Of a stretch of 64,000 bases of DNA, positions 1 to 8,279 are shown piece after piece. The notes beneath the pieces are model-generated. The model was not told the origin of the DNA, did not search any database, and saw nothing but the letters and a program-made list of their open reading frames with translations. Location: positions 248,001-312,000 of the forward strand of contig NZ_JACHIK010000002.1 of NCBI RefSeq assembly GCF_014203155.1. The letters are read 5' to 3'. Each line of letters opens with the position of its first letter. The first letter of the stretch is position 1. Both the position numbers and the translations under genes were made by a program. The stretch comes from Shinella fusca (lineage in GTDB: Bacteria > Pseudomonadota > Alphaproteobacteria > Rhizobiales > Rhizobiaceae).

Positions 1-299
1 CCGAGGAAGGTGCCGCCGTCCTCGATCCAGTGCGTACCGGTCATCTCGCCGTTGCCGTTGAAGCGGTGCACGCCGGCATAGACGGGCACGGGCGTTTGGC
101 TGCCGCTGTGCGGCAGGATGGCGGTGACGCCGGTGCGTACCGGCAGCTTGCGGCCGGGCCGCGGCACCTCCTCGCGGATGGTGCGGAAGCCGACGGCGAC
201 GCCTTCGACATCCGTGATCGCATTGAAGGGGCCGGTGCGGCCGGAAAAGGGCAGGCCGAGTTCGCGGGCGCGGGGTTTCGTCTTTTCGTTCATGATCAT
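1..299 (-). CDS. Peptidase family S58 (DmpA/BapA-like aminopeptidase), 3' part beyond the window
   Basis: Reading leftward from ATG at 299, the first 99 residues are visible. They carry the N-terminal signature of the P1/S58 Ntn-hydrolase family (DmpA L-aminopeptidase/D-esterase, BapA beta-aminopeptidase): RELGLPFSG, FNAITDVEGVAVG, VRTGVTAILP and HRFNGNGEMTGTHWIE. The family self-cleaves before a catalytic Ser that lies in the missing part, so activity cannot be judged. The ATG overlaps the stop of the upstream permease gene as ATGA, so the two are translationally coupled; a second ATG at 293 is possible. Placement as last gene of a polyamine-type ABC transporter operon suggests it processes an imported amide or peptide-like compound (inference). 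Confidence 0.85.
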   Translation of the reverse strand, partial: MIMNEKTKPRARELGLPFSGRTGPFNAITDVEGVAVGFRTIREEVPRPGRKLPVRTGVTAILPHSGSQTPVPVYAGVHRFNGNGEMTGTHWIEDGGTFL

Positions 300-1126
300 T
301 TCTGCCGGGAGCGAAGGTAGAGGCCGAGGGAGGCGATGACGAAGGAGAAGGACAGCATCATCACGGCGATGGCGTTGATCTCCGGCTTGATGCCGCGCCG
401 GAGCATGGCGAAGATGAACATCGGCAGCGTCGTCACGTCGACGCCCGCGATGAAATAGGTGATGACGAGATCGTCCATCGAGATGATGAAGGCGAGCAGC
501 GCGCCGCCGAGGATGCCGGGCAGGAGCTGCGGGAAGACCACCTTGCGGAAGGTCGTCCATTCGTTTGCGCCGAGATCGGCCGAGGCGTGTTCCAGCGTGC
601 GGTCCATGCCGGAGAGCCGGGCGGAGACGACGATGAAGACATAGGAGGTCAGGAACGTGCACTGGCCGATGATGATGGTCTTGAGGCCGAGATTGATGCC
701 CGAATTGACGAAGAAGATGAGGAGCGCGATGCCGAGCACGATGTCCGGCATCAGCATCGGCATGAACAGGACGACGCGGTAGAAGCGCCGGCCGAAGAAA
801 TCGAAGTGATAGAGCGCGATGGCGATCGACGTGCCGAAGACGGTGGCGATGAGCGTCGTCGAGGCGGCGATCTTCAGGCTGTTGAAGACGGCCTGCACGA
901 GCTGGTCGGTCGATTCGACATAGAAGGCGTCGCCCGTGATGGCCGTCTTGTAGCCGAGGACCTGGGCATACCAGTCGGTGGTGAAGCCCGACCAGGTCAT
1001 CATGTTGATCGGGTTGGCGTTGAACGAGTAGACCGCGATCAGCACCAGCGGGATGTAGATGAAGGCGAAGAAGAGCGCGGTATAGGCGACGAGGCTGCCG
1101 CGGGCGAGGGAGGCGAAGATCTTCAT
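296..1126 (-). CDS. Polyamine-type ABC transporter permease (PotC-like)
   Basis: A 276-residue inner-membrane permease with about six hydrophobic segments, the first at residues 10-30. The cytoplasmic EAA loop that docks on the ATPase is present (EHASADLGANEWTTFRKVVF). It matches the PotC/YdcV type of spermidine/putrescine permeases. ATG at 1126 was chosen because the preceding permease stops at 1138, leaving an 11-bp gap; longer readings into that gene are shadows. It forms the permease pair with the upstream gene. The substrate could be a polyamine, but this family also carries other small amines and opine-like compounds, so the substrate is unassigned. Confidence 0.92.
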   Translation of the reverse strand: MKIFASLARGSLVAYTALFFAFIYIPLVLIAVYSFNANPINMMTWSGFTTDWYAQVLGYKTAITGDAFYVESTDQLVQAVFNSLKIAASTTLIATVFGTSIAIALYHFDFFGRRFYRVVLFMPMLMPDIVLGIALLIFFVNSGINLGLKTIIIGQCTFLTSYVFIVVSARLSGMDRTLEHASADLGANEWTTFRKVVFPQLLPGILGGALLAFIISMDDLVITYFIAGVDVTTLPMFIFAMLRRGIKPEINAIAVMMLSFSFVIASLGLYLRSRQK

Positions 1127-1137
1127 CGCGGGCCTCC

Positions 1138-2040
1138 TCAGCGTCCCGGCGCGGCGTCGAGGCCGCGGCGGCTGGAGACGACGACATAGGAAAAGAGCAG
1201 GACGAGCATCACGCTCATCACCATCATGGCGAGCGCCGAGCCGAAGGGCCAGTTGCGCGCGGCGAGGAACTGCTGCTCGATGAGGTTGCCGAGCATCATC
1301 ACCTTCGCGCCGCCGAGAATGGCCGGCACGACGAAATTGCCGAGCGCGGGAATGAAGACGATGACCGCGCCGCCCGCAATGCCGGGCGCCGTCAGCGGCA
1401 GGATGATGCGCAGGAACGTGCGAATAGGCCCTGCACCGAGATCGAGCGAGGCGCGCACCAGCGTCCAGTCGAGCTTTTCGACGCTCGCATAGACCGGCAT
1501 GAACATGAACGGAATGAAGACGTAGACCATGCCGAGGATGATCGCGCCTTCCGTATAGATGAGGTCGACGGGGCGGTCGATGATGCCGGTCTGCAGCAGC
1601 ACGTTGTTGACGAGCCCGGTCTGGCGCAGGAGCAGGACCCAGACGAAGAGCCGCACGATGAGGCTGGCGAAGAAAGGCAGCGTGATGAGGAAGAGGCAAA
1701 AACTCTTCCAGCGGTCGGAAAGCCGGCTGATGCAGAAGGCGGCCGGGTAGCAGACGAGAAGCGTCGCAACGACGGTCAGCGCCGCGATCTTCAGCGAGCG
1801 CAGGAAGATCGCGATATAGACCGGGTCGAACTCCTCGAACATCGGATCGGCAAAGCCGAGGATGCGGCCGTAATTGTGCGGATACCAGGTCCATTCCACG
1901 CCGCCGTAAAGACCGGGGGCAAGGAAGCTCGTCACGATCATGATGGCGAGCGGGCCGAGGAAGAAGACGGCGAGGAACAGCGAGGCCGGGCCGAGCAGGA
2001 TGGCAAGCTGGGCACGGCGGCGGGCGGTGATCGTCAGCAT
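1138..2040 (-). CDS. Polyamine-type ABC transporter permease (PotB-like)
   Basis: A 300-residue integral membrane protein of the PotB/YdcU type. Hydrophobic segments start at about residues 12-35, and an EAA loop is present (RASLDLGAGPIRTFLRIILP). It starts at ATG 2040, one base after the stop of the ATPase gene, so the two are almost certainly cotranscribed and coupled. With the following PotC-like gene it would form the heterodimeric membrane channel of the importer. The extended loop after the first membrane segment, rich in Trp, Tyr and Phe, is usual for PotB-type permeases. Confidence 0.92.
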   Translation of the reverse strand: MLTITARRRAQLAILLGPASLFLAVFFLGPLAIMIVTSFLAPGLYGGVEWTWYPHNYGRILGFADPMFEEFDPVYIAIFLRSLKIAALTVVATLLVCYPAAFCISRLSDRWKSFCLFLITLPFFASLIVRLFVWVLLLRQTGLVNNVLLQTGIIDRPVDLIYTEGAIILGMVYVFIPFMFMPVYASVEKLDWTLVRASLDLGAGPIRTFLRIILPLTAPGIAGGAVIVFIPALGNFVVPAILGGAKVMMLGNLIEQQFLAARNWPFGSALAMMVMSVMLVLLFSYVVVSSRRGLDAAPGR

Positions 2041-2041
2041 G

Positions 2042-3124
2042 TCAGGCCGCCTCCGCCGGGATGAGGTGGACGGCGGACGGATCGTAGGAAAGGCGCGCGC
2101 GGCGCGATTGCTCGATCTCGCCGACGAGGCCGCGCCGCATCGCCGGGATTTCCGCGATGACGCGCCGGCCCGTCGCCGTGCGGCCGAAAAGCTCGAAGGT
2201 AGAGCCGACGAAGACGATCTGCTCGAGATCGACGTCGAGGATCGGGCCGGCCTGTCCGGGGTCCGCGAGGAAGAACTGCTCCGGGCGGATGAGCGCGGTC
2301 GCCGCGCCCGTCGAGCCCTGCTCTCCGTGGGAAATGGCGATGCCGTCCGTCGTGACGAGCCGGCCGGCGGCGGCCTCGCCCTCGAAGAGGTTGCTCGCCC
2401 CGACGAAGGTCGCGACGAAGCTGTTCCTCGGCTTGTCGTAGATGGCGCGGGGCGTGTCGAGCTGCTGGATGCGCCCGCCCGAGAGCACGGCGACGCGGTC
2501 CGACATGGTCAGCGCCTCCTGCTGGTCGTGCGTGACGAAGATGAAGGAGATTCCGAGCTCGTGCTGGAGCGTCTTCAGCTCGATCTGCATGGCCTGGCGC
2601 AGGTTCTTGTCGAGCGCGGACAGCGGCTCGTCGAGGAGCAGCAGCTTGGGCCGGGCGATGATGGCGCGGGCGAGCGCCACGCGCTGCTGCTGGCCGCCGG
2701 AAAGCTGGCGCGGCTTGCGGCCCTCCAGGCCTTCGAGGCCGACCATGCGCAGGGCCTCGGCAACGCGCCTTGCCCGGTCCTGCCGCCCGATGCCGGCGAC
2801 CTCCAGCGCATAGCCGGTGTTCTCCCCCACGCTCATGTGCGGGAAAAGGGCGTAGTTCTGAAACACGGTGTTGACCGGGCGGCGATAGGGCGGGCGGTCC
2901 GTCATGTCTTCGCCGTCGATCAGGATGCGTCCCGAATCGAGCTCGACGAAGCCGCTGATCGCCTGGAGGAGGGTGGTCTTGCCGCAGCCCGACGGCCCCA
3001 GCAGCGTCAGGAATTCGTTGCGCCGGACATCGAGGTCGATCCCGCCCAGCGCGGTGATCGTCTGGCCTTCGGGCGTGGCGAAGGTCTTCGCCGCCTTTTC
3101 CATGCGGACTATGGATTCTCGCAT
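2042..3124 (-). CDS. Polyamine-type ABC transporter ATP-binding protein (PotA-like)
   Basis: About 360 residues. The N-terminal ABC ATPase domain has Walker A GPSGCGKT, signature [14 protein letters not shown] and Walker [15 protein letters not shown]-terminal TOBE-type domain typical of PotA/MalK ATPases follows from about residue 270. ATG at 3124 is chosen because it opens directly onto the divergent promoter region; the in-frame extension upstream runs across that promoter and has no family similarity. First gene of the leftward operon ATPase-PotB-PotC-S58 peptidase. Confidence 0.93.
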   Translation of the reverse strand: MRESIVRMEKAAKTFATPEGQTITALGGIDLDVRRNEFLTLLGPSGCGKTTLLQAISGFVELDSGRILIDGEDMTDRPPYRRPVNTVFQNYALFPHMSVGENTGYALEVAGIGRQDRARRVAEALRMVGLEGLEGRKPRQLSGGQQQRVALARAIIARPKLLLLDEPLSALDKNLRQAMQIELKTLQHELGISFIFVTHDQQEALTMSDRVAVLSGGRIQQLDTPRAIYDKPRNSFVATFVGASNLFEGEAAAGRLVTTDGIAISHGEQGSTGAATALIRPEQFFLADPGQAGPILDVDLEQIVFVGSTFELFGRTATGRRVIAEIPAMRRGLVGEIEQSRRARLSYDPSAVHLIPAEAA

Positions 3125-3140
3125 CGTCGTTCCCCAAAAT

Positions 3141-3154
3141 GTTATAAAAATAAC
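3141..3154. promoter_or_regulatory. Candidate operator in the divergent transporter promoter
   Basis: A perfect inverted repeat, GTTAT and ATAAC with a 4-bp A-rich spacer, in an AT-rich patch unlike the surrounding GC-rich DNA. It lies 17 bp upstream of the ATPase start in the 161-bp gap between the divergent operons. The adjacent RpiR-family gene is the obvious candidate regulator (inference). Confidence 0.45.
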
Positions 3155-3285
3155 GCTTGTGCGATTTAGATATATGGATACCATTTGCCCATCCAAGTCA
3201 ACGGCCGCAGAAGCCGGGACGGGAACAGGCGGCGCAAAGGAAAGCGCCGGGCCAGGACGGCCGAACCACCAGAGGAGAATATTCG

Positions 3286-4356
3286 ATGACGAAAACCGAT
3301 CGCGCCGGCGCATCCGGCTTCCGCGCCTGGACGCGCCGCACCGCCCTTTCGCTTGCCGCCCTCGCGGCGACGGCCGGAATGGCGAGCGCCGCCGAACTCA
3401 ACGTCTACAACTGGGGCGAATACATCAATCCGGAAGTGCTGAAGAAATTCGAGGAGGAGACCAAGATCAAGGTCAATCTCTCGACCTATTCCTCCAACGA
3501 GGAGATGCTGGCGAAGATCCAGGGCGGCGCGACGGGCTATGACATCGTCTTCCCGTCCGTGCACATGCAGGACATCATGGCCAAGCTCGATCTTCTGGAG
3601 AAGACCGACATCAACAAATACGAGGGCTTCAAGAACATCGATCCCGCGTTCCTGAGGGCAAAGAGCGACCCGAACGGCGAATATTGCCTGCCCTACGCCT
3701 GGGGTTCGGTCGGTATCTTCTACAACCGCAAGGTCCTCGGCAAGGACGTGACCGGCTGGAAGGACCTGATCGAGACGGTCAAGGCCAAGGGCCTGAAGTT
3801 CACCCTGCTCGACGATATGCGCGAGGTGCTCGCCGTCGGCCTCATCCTCAACGGCCACAAGATCAATTCCACCGATCCGGCCGAGCTCCAGGAGGCGGCC
3901 GACACGATCATCGCCATGAAACCCTATGTCGCGGCCTTCACCTATGACGAGCGGCCGATGGTGCAGGCGGGCGACGTTGCAGCCGGCCACGCCTTCGTCG
4001 GCGCCATGGTGGACGTCTTCGGCAACGAGAAGGATCTCGGCTACGTGATCCCCGAGGAGGGGGCGACCATGTACCAGGAGGACATCTGCGTCCTGAAGAG
4101 CGCGCCGAACAAGGAGAACGCGCTGAAGTTCCTGCAGTTCTACACGCAGCCGGAAATCGTCGCGCTCAACGTCTCGCAGCAGACCAACGGCACGGCCAAC
4201 GTGCCGGCACGGCAATTGACCACGGAAAAGATCAAGAATAGCAAGGAAATCAACCCGCCGGCCGAGACGATGGCACGTCTGCAGATCTTCGAGGACCTGG
4301 GCCCGGCGCTGCGTCAGGTGGACCGCGTCTGGACGCGGGTCAAGACCGCGCAGTGA
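3286..4356 (+). CDS. Polyamine-type ABC transporter substrate-binding protein (PotD-like)
   Basis: A 356-residue periplasmic binding protein. The N-terminus has a twin-arginine-like signal ([14 protein letters not shown]) with likely cleavage after MASAA. Mature-protein features of the PotD/PotF family follow: [45 protein letters not shown] 3286 has AGAGGAG 8 bp upstream. It is divergent from the ATPase/permease operon, so the importer is split over two transcripts sharing one control region. It supplies ligand recognition for the transporter; the ligand is not evident from the sequence. Confidence 0.93.
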   Translation: MTKTDRAGASGFRAWTRRTALSLAALAATAGMASAAELNVYNWGEYINPEVLKKFEEETKIKVNLSTYSSNEEMLAKIQGGATGYDIVFPSVHMQDIMAKLDLLEKTDINKYEGFKNIDPAFLRAKSDPNGEYCLPYAWGSVGIFYNRKVLGKDVTGWKDLIETVKAKGLKFTLLDDMREVLAVGLILNGHKINSTDPAELQEAADTIIAMKPYVAAFTYDERPMVQAGDVAAGHAFVGAMVDVFGNEKDLGYVIPEEGATMYQEDICVLKSAPNKENALKFLQFYTQPEIVALNVSQQTNGTANVPARQLTTEKIKNSKEINPPAETMARLQIFEDLGPALRQVDRVWTRVKTAQ

Positions 4357-4412
4357 GGACGAACGATCCCCGCCCGTCACCGGACGGGCGGGATTTCGAG
4401 GAGAGGGGCGAC

Positions 4413-5267
4413 GTGTCGAAACGCATTCTGAAGCTCGTTCAGTCCGACGACCTCAGGCGGTCGAAATCCGACAAGCTGCTGGCGCATTACATCGAGCGCA
4501 ACATCGCGGACCTTCCCTTCGAGACGGCGCGCTCCATCGCCCAGCGCCTGCAGCTCTCGCCGATGACCGTCGGCCGCTACCTGCGCCGCATGGGCTTCGA
4601 CGGCCTCGACGAGTTGAAGAACGAACTCCGGCACGGCAGCGCCAATCCGGCCTGGCAGGTCAAGGGACGTTTCGAGGGGCTGGAGCAGGACCGCCAGGAA
4701 GGCAAGCTGCTCGCCGGCCTCATCCAGCAGCAGATCGACAATCTCACGCAGATCTACGGCGTGGTCCAGTCGCCGGAATGGCAGAAGACCATCGATGCGC
4801 TGATAGGCGCCACGGAAGTCTATGTCGCCGCCTACCAGAACGTGCGCGGCGTCGCGCAGTATTTCGCCAGCCAGCTTTCCTATACGCGCCCGCGCGTGCA
4901 GTTCGTCGACGGCCTCAACGGCACCTATTCCGAACTGCTCGACGGCTCGGTGGAGGGCCGGCTGCTCTTCCTGCACGACGTTCGCCGTTTTGCCGCCAAG
5001 GCGAGGCCGCTGGCACAGGAGGCCCGGCGCGCCGGCGTGAAGGTCGTGCTCCTGACCGACGAATTCTGCCCCTGGGGGCCGGAGGTCTCGGATATCTGCC
5101 TCATCGTGCCGGGCTCGCACGGTCCCCTCTGGGACGGCGCTGCCACCATGACGGCCGTCATGGACCTCATGCTTTCCAACATCATCGTCGTCCTCGGCGA
5201 GGAAGTGAACGAGCGCGTGGAGACCCTGACGCGCCTCCAGGACATCTTCGGCGATTTCGAGGCCTGA
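4413..5267 (+). CDS. RpiR/MurR-family transcriptional regulator (HTH + SIS)
   Basis: 284 residues. The N-terminal HTH-6 domain (ARSIAQRLQLSPMTVGRYLRRMGF, about residues 35-60) is followed by a C-terminal SIS domain, which in this family binds phosphosugars or similar effectors (YVAAYQNVRGVAQYFASQL onward). GTG at 4413 is chosen because GAGGAGAGGGG lies just upstream; an in-frame GTG at 4353 overlaps the previous stop and has no better ribosome site. It lies 56 bp after the PotD-like gene on the same strand, so it probably senses a product of the imported compound and controls this locus. RpiR members linked to polyamine-type transporters are common in rhizobia. Confidence 0.88.
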   Translation: MSKRILKLVQSDDLRRSKSDKLLAHYIERNIADLPFETARSIAQRLQLSPMTVGRYLRRMGFDGLDELKNELRHGSANPAWQVKGRFEGLEQDRQEGKLLAGLIQQQIDNLTQIYGVVQSPEWQKTIDALIGATEVYVAAYQNVRGVAQYFASQLSYTRPRVQFVDGLNGTYSELLDGSVEGRLLFLHDVRRFAAKARPLAQEARRAGVKVVLLTDEFCPWGPEVSDICLIVPGSHGPLWDGAATMTAVMDLMLSNIIVVLGEEVNERVETLTRLQDIFGDFEA

Positions 5268-5271
5268 AGGC

Positions 5272-6009
5272 CTATTTCTCCTCGCTTTCGGGCTCGACCG
5301 TCAGCTTGACGCGGTCGGCGGCAAGGCGCGTGCGGGAGAACTGGATCGGCCGGCCGGCAAGATCGGTATTGATCGCCGTCGCCACGAGGATGATCGCGCC
5401 CGGCGAAAGCTTCAGGTGGCGGATGTCCTCGCCCTCGGCATGGATGGCGGAAATCTCCGTCGAGCGGCGCACATAGTCCGGCACGCCGAGTTCGCGGAAG
5501 GCGGCGGTGATGGAGCGCGTCCGCTCATAGGCCGCCGCGATATCGGCGAAGCGGTCGGCCGGGAAATAGTGCGTGGCGCGCGAGATCGGCCGCTTGTCGG
5601 CGCTGTTTACGGTTTCGAGCCGCACGCAGGCCGTTCCCGCCGCAAGACCCAGCGCGTCGGCGACCACGATGGAGGCGGGCTCCGTCGCCGAGCCGAGCAG
5701 CCGCCCCTCCAGTTCCTTCGCCTGGTTGCCGAGGCCCTGCGAGAAGCGGGTGCGGCGCGAGATCGGAAAGCGCAGCCGGTCGCGCCGTTCGATGCGCGTG
5801 CCGATGCCCTGGATCGGCCGGACGATGCCTTCCTCCGCAAGCGATGCCATGGCGCTGCGCACCGTATGCCGGTTGACGCCGAAGCGGGCGGCGAGCGCCG
5901 TTTCCGGCGGCATCATGCCGGTCTCGTCGAAGTCGCCGTTGTTGATCGCAAGGCGCATGCGGTCGGCGATCTGCCGCCAGAGCGCCACGCCCGATTGCCG
6001 TTCCACCAT
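5272..6009 (-). CDS. phnF: Phosphonate operon repressor PhnF (GntR/HutC family)
   Basis: 245 residues. The N-terminal GntR winged helix includes PPETALAARFGVNRHTVRSAMASL, and a C-terminal UTRA (HutC-type) effector domain follows. It is divergent from phnG, the classic PhnF position. ATG 6009 is used, with AGGGG 5 bp upstream; an in-frame GTG at 6036 lies inside the promoter region and is less likely. It converges with the RpiR gene, leaving only 4 bp, and a 5-bp stem (AGGCC/GGCCT) spans the junction. It is presumed to repress phn genes through the palindrome at 6082-6099. Confidence 0.9.
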   Translation of the reverse strand: MVERQSGVALWRQIADRMRLAINNGDFDETGMMPPETALAARFGVNRHTVRSAMASLAEEGIVRPIQGIGTRIERRDRLRFPISRRTRFSQGLGNQAKELEGRLLGSATEPASIVVADALGLAAGTACVRLETVNSADKRPISRATHYFPADRFADIAAAYERTRSITAAFRELGVPDYVRRSTEISAIHAEGEDIRHLKLSPGAIILVATAINTDLAGRPIQFSRTRLAADRVKLTVEPESEEK

Positions 6010-6018
6010 TTTCGCCCC

Positions 6019-6047
6019 TGCAATTGCCCCTGTCACACCCTTGTCAT
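6019..6047 (+). promoter_or_regulatory. Pho box (three 7-bp repeats) upstream of phnG
   Basis: Three direct repeats spaced exactly 11 bp: CTGCAAT (6019), CTGTCAC (6030) and TTGTCAT (6041). The PhoB consensus is CTGTCAT repeated with 4-bp spacers; the last two repeats match 6 of 7 each. The box ends 67 bp before the phnG start and faces phnG. It predicts induction of the C-P lyase operon under phosphate starvation. Confidence 0.75.
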
Positions 6048-6081
6048 TCCGGCCGTTTAAGAGGAGACTTAGATGTATAGT

Positions 6082-6099
6082 TGTCTAGATTAATAGACA
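6082..6099. promoter_or_regulatory. Candidate PhnF operator
   Basis: Perfect 6-bp inverted repeat TGTCTA...TAGACA with a 6-bp AT spacer, 16 bp before phnG and downstream of the Pho box. Its position between phnF and phnG, overlapping the likely phnG transcription start region, suits a GntR/HutC-family repressor. The regulator assignment is inferred. Confidence 0.55.
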
Positions 6100-6114
6100 T
6101 TTGGGAGCGTGGCA

Positions 6115-6567
6115 ATGGTATCGGATGGACATTTCGAAGGACGGCAGAAGGCGATGGGCCTCCTGGCGAAGGCGAGCCGGGCCGAACTGCAGGCGGCCTT
6201 CGACGCGCTCGACGGCAAGCCGGCGGTCGAGCCGGTACGCGGACCCGAAACGGGCCTCGTCATGGTGCGCGGGCGCATCGGCGGCGGCGGTGCGCCGTTC
6301 AATCTCGGCGAGGCGACGGTGAGCCGCGCGAGCGTCCGTCTCGACGACGGCACGGTCGGCCACGGCCAGGCGCTCGGCACGGACGGCGCCAAGGCACGGC
6401 TCGCGGCGATTTTCGACGCGCTGTTCCAGCAGCCGGCGCGTGCCGGCGAGGTCGAGGCGCTGCTTGCCGCCGTCGAGGCGCGCATTGCTGGAGAAGACGC
6501 CGGGAAGGCTCGCCAGACGGCCGCCACCCGCGTCGATTTCTTTACCATGGTCCGGGGAGAGGATTGA
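6115..6567 (+). CDS. phnG: C-P lyase core subunit PhnG
   Basis: 150 residues, the same length as E. coli PhnG. Family motifs are present: RGRIGGGGAPFNLGEATV, then VGHGQALGTDGAKARLAAI. PhnG is part of the PhnGHIJ core complex and with PhnI and PhnH transfers the phosphonate to the C1 of the ATP ribose. ATG 6115 is preceded by GGGAG at 7-bp spacing; the in-frame GTG at 6109 is too close to that site. It is first gene of the rightward phn operon, and its stop overlaps the phnH start by one base (TGATG). Confidence 0.95.
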   Translation: MVSDGHFEGRQKAMGLLAKASRAELQAAFDALDGKPAVEPVRGPETGLVMVRGRIGGGGAPFNLGEATVSRASVRLDDGTVGHGQALGTDGAKARLAAIFDALFQQPARAGEVEALLAAVEARIAGEDAGKARQTAATRVDFFTMVRGED

Positions 6568-7175
6568 TGCCTCACGATACGCTCGCCTTTACCGGCGGTT
6601 TCAGGGAGCCGGTCTTCGAGGCCCAGTCCGTCTTCCGCACGCTGATGGATTGCATGGCTCGCCCGGGCACGGTCGGCTCCGCGGCTGTTGCCGTCGCTCC
6701 GCCCGCGCCGCTTTGCGCGGCCGTCGGTGCCGTCGCGCTGACGCTCTGCGACAACGACACCCCCGTCTGGCTGACGCCGGCGCTCGCCGCGTCCGCTCTG
6801 CCCGGCTGGCTCGCCTTCCACGCCGGCGCGAGTGTGACCGACGATCGGCAGGCCGCCCGTTTCGCCTTTGTCGAGAAAGGCGCGATGCTGCCCGATCCGG
6901 GTCTTTTCGCGCAGGGCACGCAGGAATACCCGGATCGCTCCACGACGCTGGTGGTCGAGATCGAAGCCTTCACGGGCGGTCGGCCGCTGACGCTGACGGG
7001 GCCGGGCATCCGCACCGAGGAAGAGTTCGCGCCGGTCGGCCTGCCGGACATGTTCGTGTATTTCCGGGCGGAGAACCGGCAGAATTTCCCGCGCGGCGTC
7101 GACCTGATCCTCGTTGCCGGCGATGCCGTCCTCTGCCTGCCCCGCACCACCGTCGTCCGCGTGAAGGAGGCCTGA
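6567..7175 (+). CDS. phnH: C-P lyase core subunit PhnH
   Basis: 202 residues, close to the usual 194. Typical opening: GGFREPVFEAQSVFRTLMD followed by CMARPGTVG. The C-terminal part contains LPDMFVYFRAENRQNFPRGV. PhnH is a non-PLP member of the aminotransferase fold that joins the PhnGIJ core. Start overlaps the phnG stop; GGGGAGAGG provides the ribosome site inside phnG. Three bases separate it from phnI. Confidence 0.95.
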   Translation: MPHDTLAFTGGFREPVFEAQSVFRTLMDCMARPGTVGSAAVAVAPPAPLCAAVGAVALTLCDNDTPVWLTPALAASALPGWLAFHAGASVTDDRQAARFAFVEKGAMLPDPGLFAQGTQEYPDRSTTLVVEIEAFTGGRPLTLTGPGIRTEEEFAPVGLPDMFVYFRAENRQNFPRGVDLILVAGDAVLCLPRTTVVRVKEA

Positions 7176-7178
7176 GCC

Positions 7179-8279
7179 ATGTATGTTGCCGTCAAGGGTG
7201 GCGAAGCCGCCATTTCCAACGCCCATCGACTTCTCGCCGACCGCCGCCGTGGCGACCGTTCGCTGCCGGCGATACGCATCGAGCAGATCGTCGCCCAGCT
7301 CGGCCTTGCCGTCGACCGGGTGATGGCGGAGGCCTCGCTCTACGACCGGGCGCTCGCCGCGCTCGCCGTCCGGCAGGCGCGCGGCGACATGATCGAGGCG
7401 ATCTTCATCCTGCGCGCCTATCGCACGACGCTGCCGCGCTTCGGCTATTCCAGGCCGGTCGAGACGGGCGCCATGCTCGTCGAGCGCCGCGTCTCGGCGA
7501 CCTACAAGGACCTGCCGGGCGGCCAGCTCCTCGGCCCCACCTTCGACTATACCCACCGTCTGCTCGACCCGTCGCTCCTGACGGACCAAGAGGTGGAGGC
7601 GCCGCTGGAGCGCGAGGAAGCCGGCGAGCCCGTCATGCGCGTTTCCGACATCCTTGCCGGCGAAGGTCTCGTCGAGGACGACGGCAGCCTGCCGGAGGGC
7701 CATGTGCCGGGGGACCTCACCCGCGAGCCGCTGGAATTTCCGATGGCGCGGGACCTGCGCCTCCAGGCGCTTTCCCGCGGCGACGAGGGTTTTTTGCTGG
7801 CGCTCGGCTACTCCACCCAGCGCGGCTATGCCCGCACCCATCCCTTCGTCGGCGAGGTGCGCATCGGCGAGGTCGAGGTGGAGCTGGACATGCCGGAGCT
7901 CGGCTTTGCCGTCTCGCTCGGCCGCATCCAGGTTACCGAGTGCCAGATGATCGCCCAGTTCAAGGGCTCGGCGAAGAACCCGCCGCAGTTCACCCGCGGC
8001 TACGGCCTCGTCTTCGGCCAGAGCGAACGCAAGGCCATGGCCATGTCGCTGGTCGACCGGGCGCTGCGCGCCGAGGAGTTCGGCGAGGATATCGTCGCCC
8101 CGGCGCAGGACGAGGAGTTCGTCATCTCCCATTCCGACAACGTGCAGGCGACCGGCTTCGTCGAGCACCTGAAGCTCCCGCATTACGTGGATTTCCAGGC
8201 CGAGCTCGACCTCGTGCGGCGCATGCGGCGCGACTATGAGGCCGCGCAGGACAAGGACCTTCCGGAGGCCGCAGAATGA
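7179..8279 (+). CDS. phnI: C-P lyase core subunit PhnI (nucleosidase)
   Basis: 366 residues, slightly longer than E. coli PhnI. The N-terminus MYVAVKGGEAAISNAHRLL is diagnostic. PhnI provides the nucleosidase activity that displaces adenine from ATP so that the phosphonate becomes linked to ribose triphosphate, acting with PhnG, PhnH and PhnL. The stop overlaps the phnJ start as ATGA, which fits the tight stoichiometry of the core complex. Confidence 0.96.
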   Translation: MYVAVKGGEAAISNAHRLLADRRRGDRSLPAIRIEQIVAQLGLAVDRVMAEASLYDRALAALAVRQARGDMIEAIFILRAYRTTLPRFGYSRPVETGAMLVERRVSATYKDLPGGQLLGPTFDYTHRLLDPSLLTDQEVEAPLEREEAGEPVMRVSDILAGEGLVEDDGSLPEGHVPGDLTREPLEFPMARDLRLQALSRGDEGFLLALGYSTQRGYARTHPFVGEVRIGEVEVELDMPELGFAVSLGRIQVTECQMIAQFKGSAKNPPQFTRGYGLVFGQSERKAMAMSLVDRALRAEEFGEDIVAPAQDEEFVISHSDNVQATGFVEHLKLPHYVDFQAELDLVRRMRRDYEAAQDKDLPEAAE

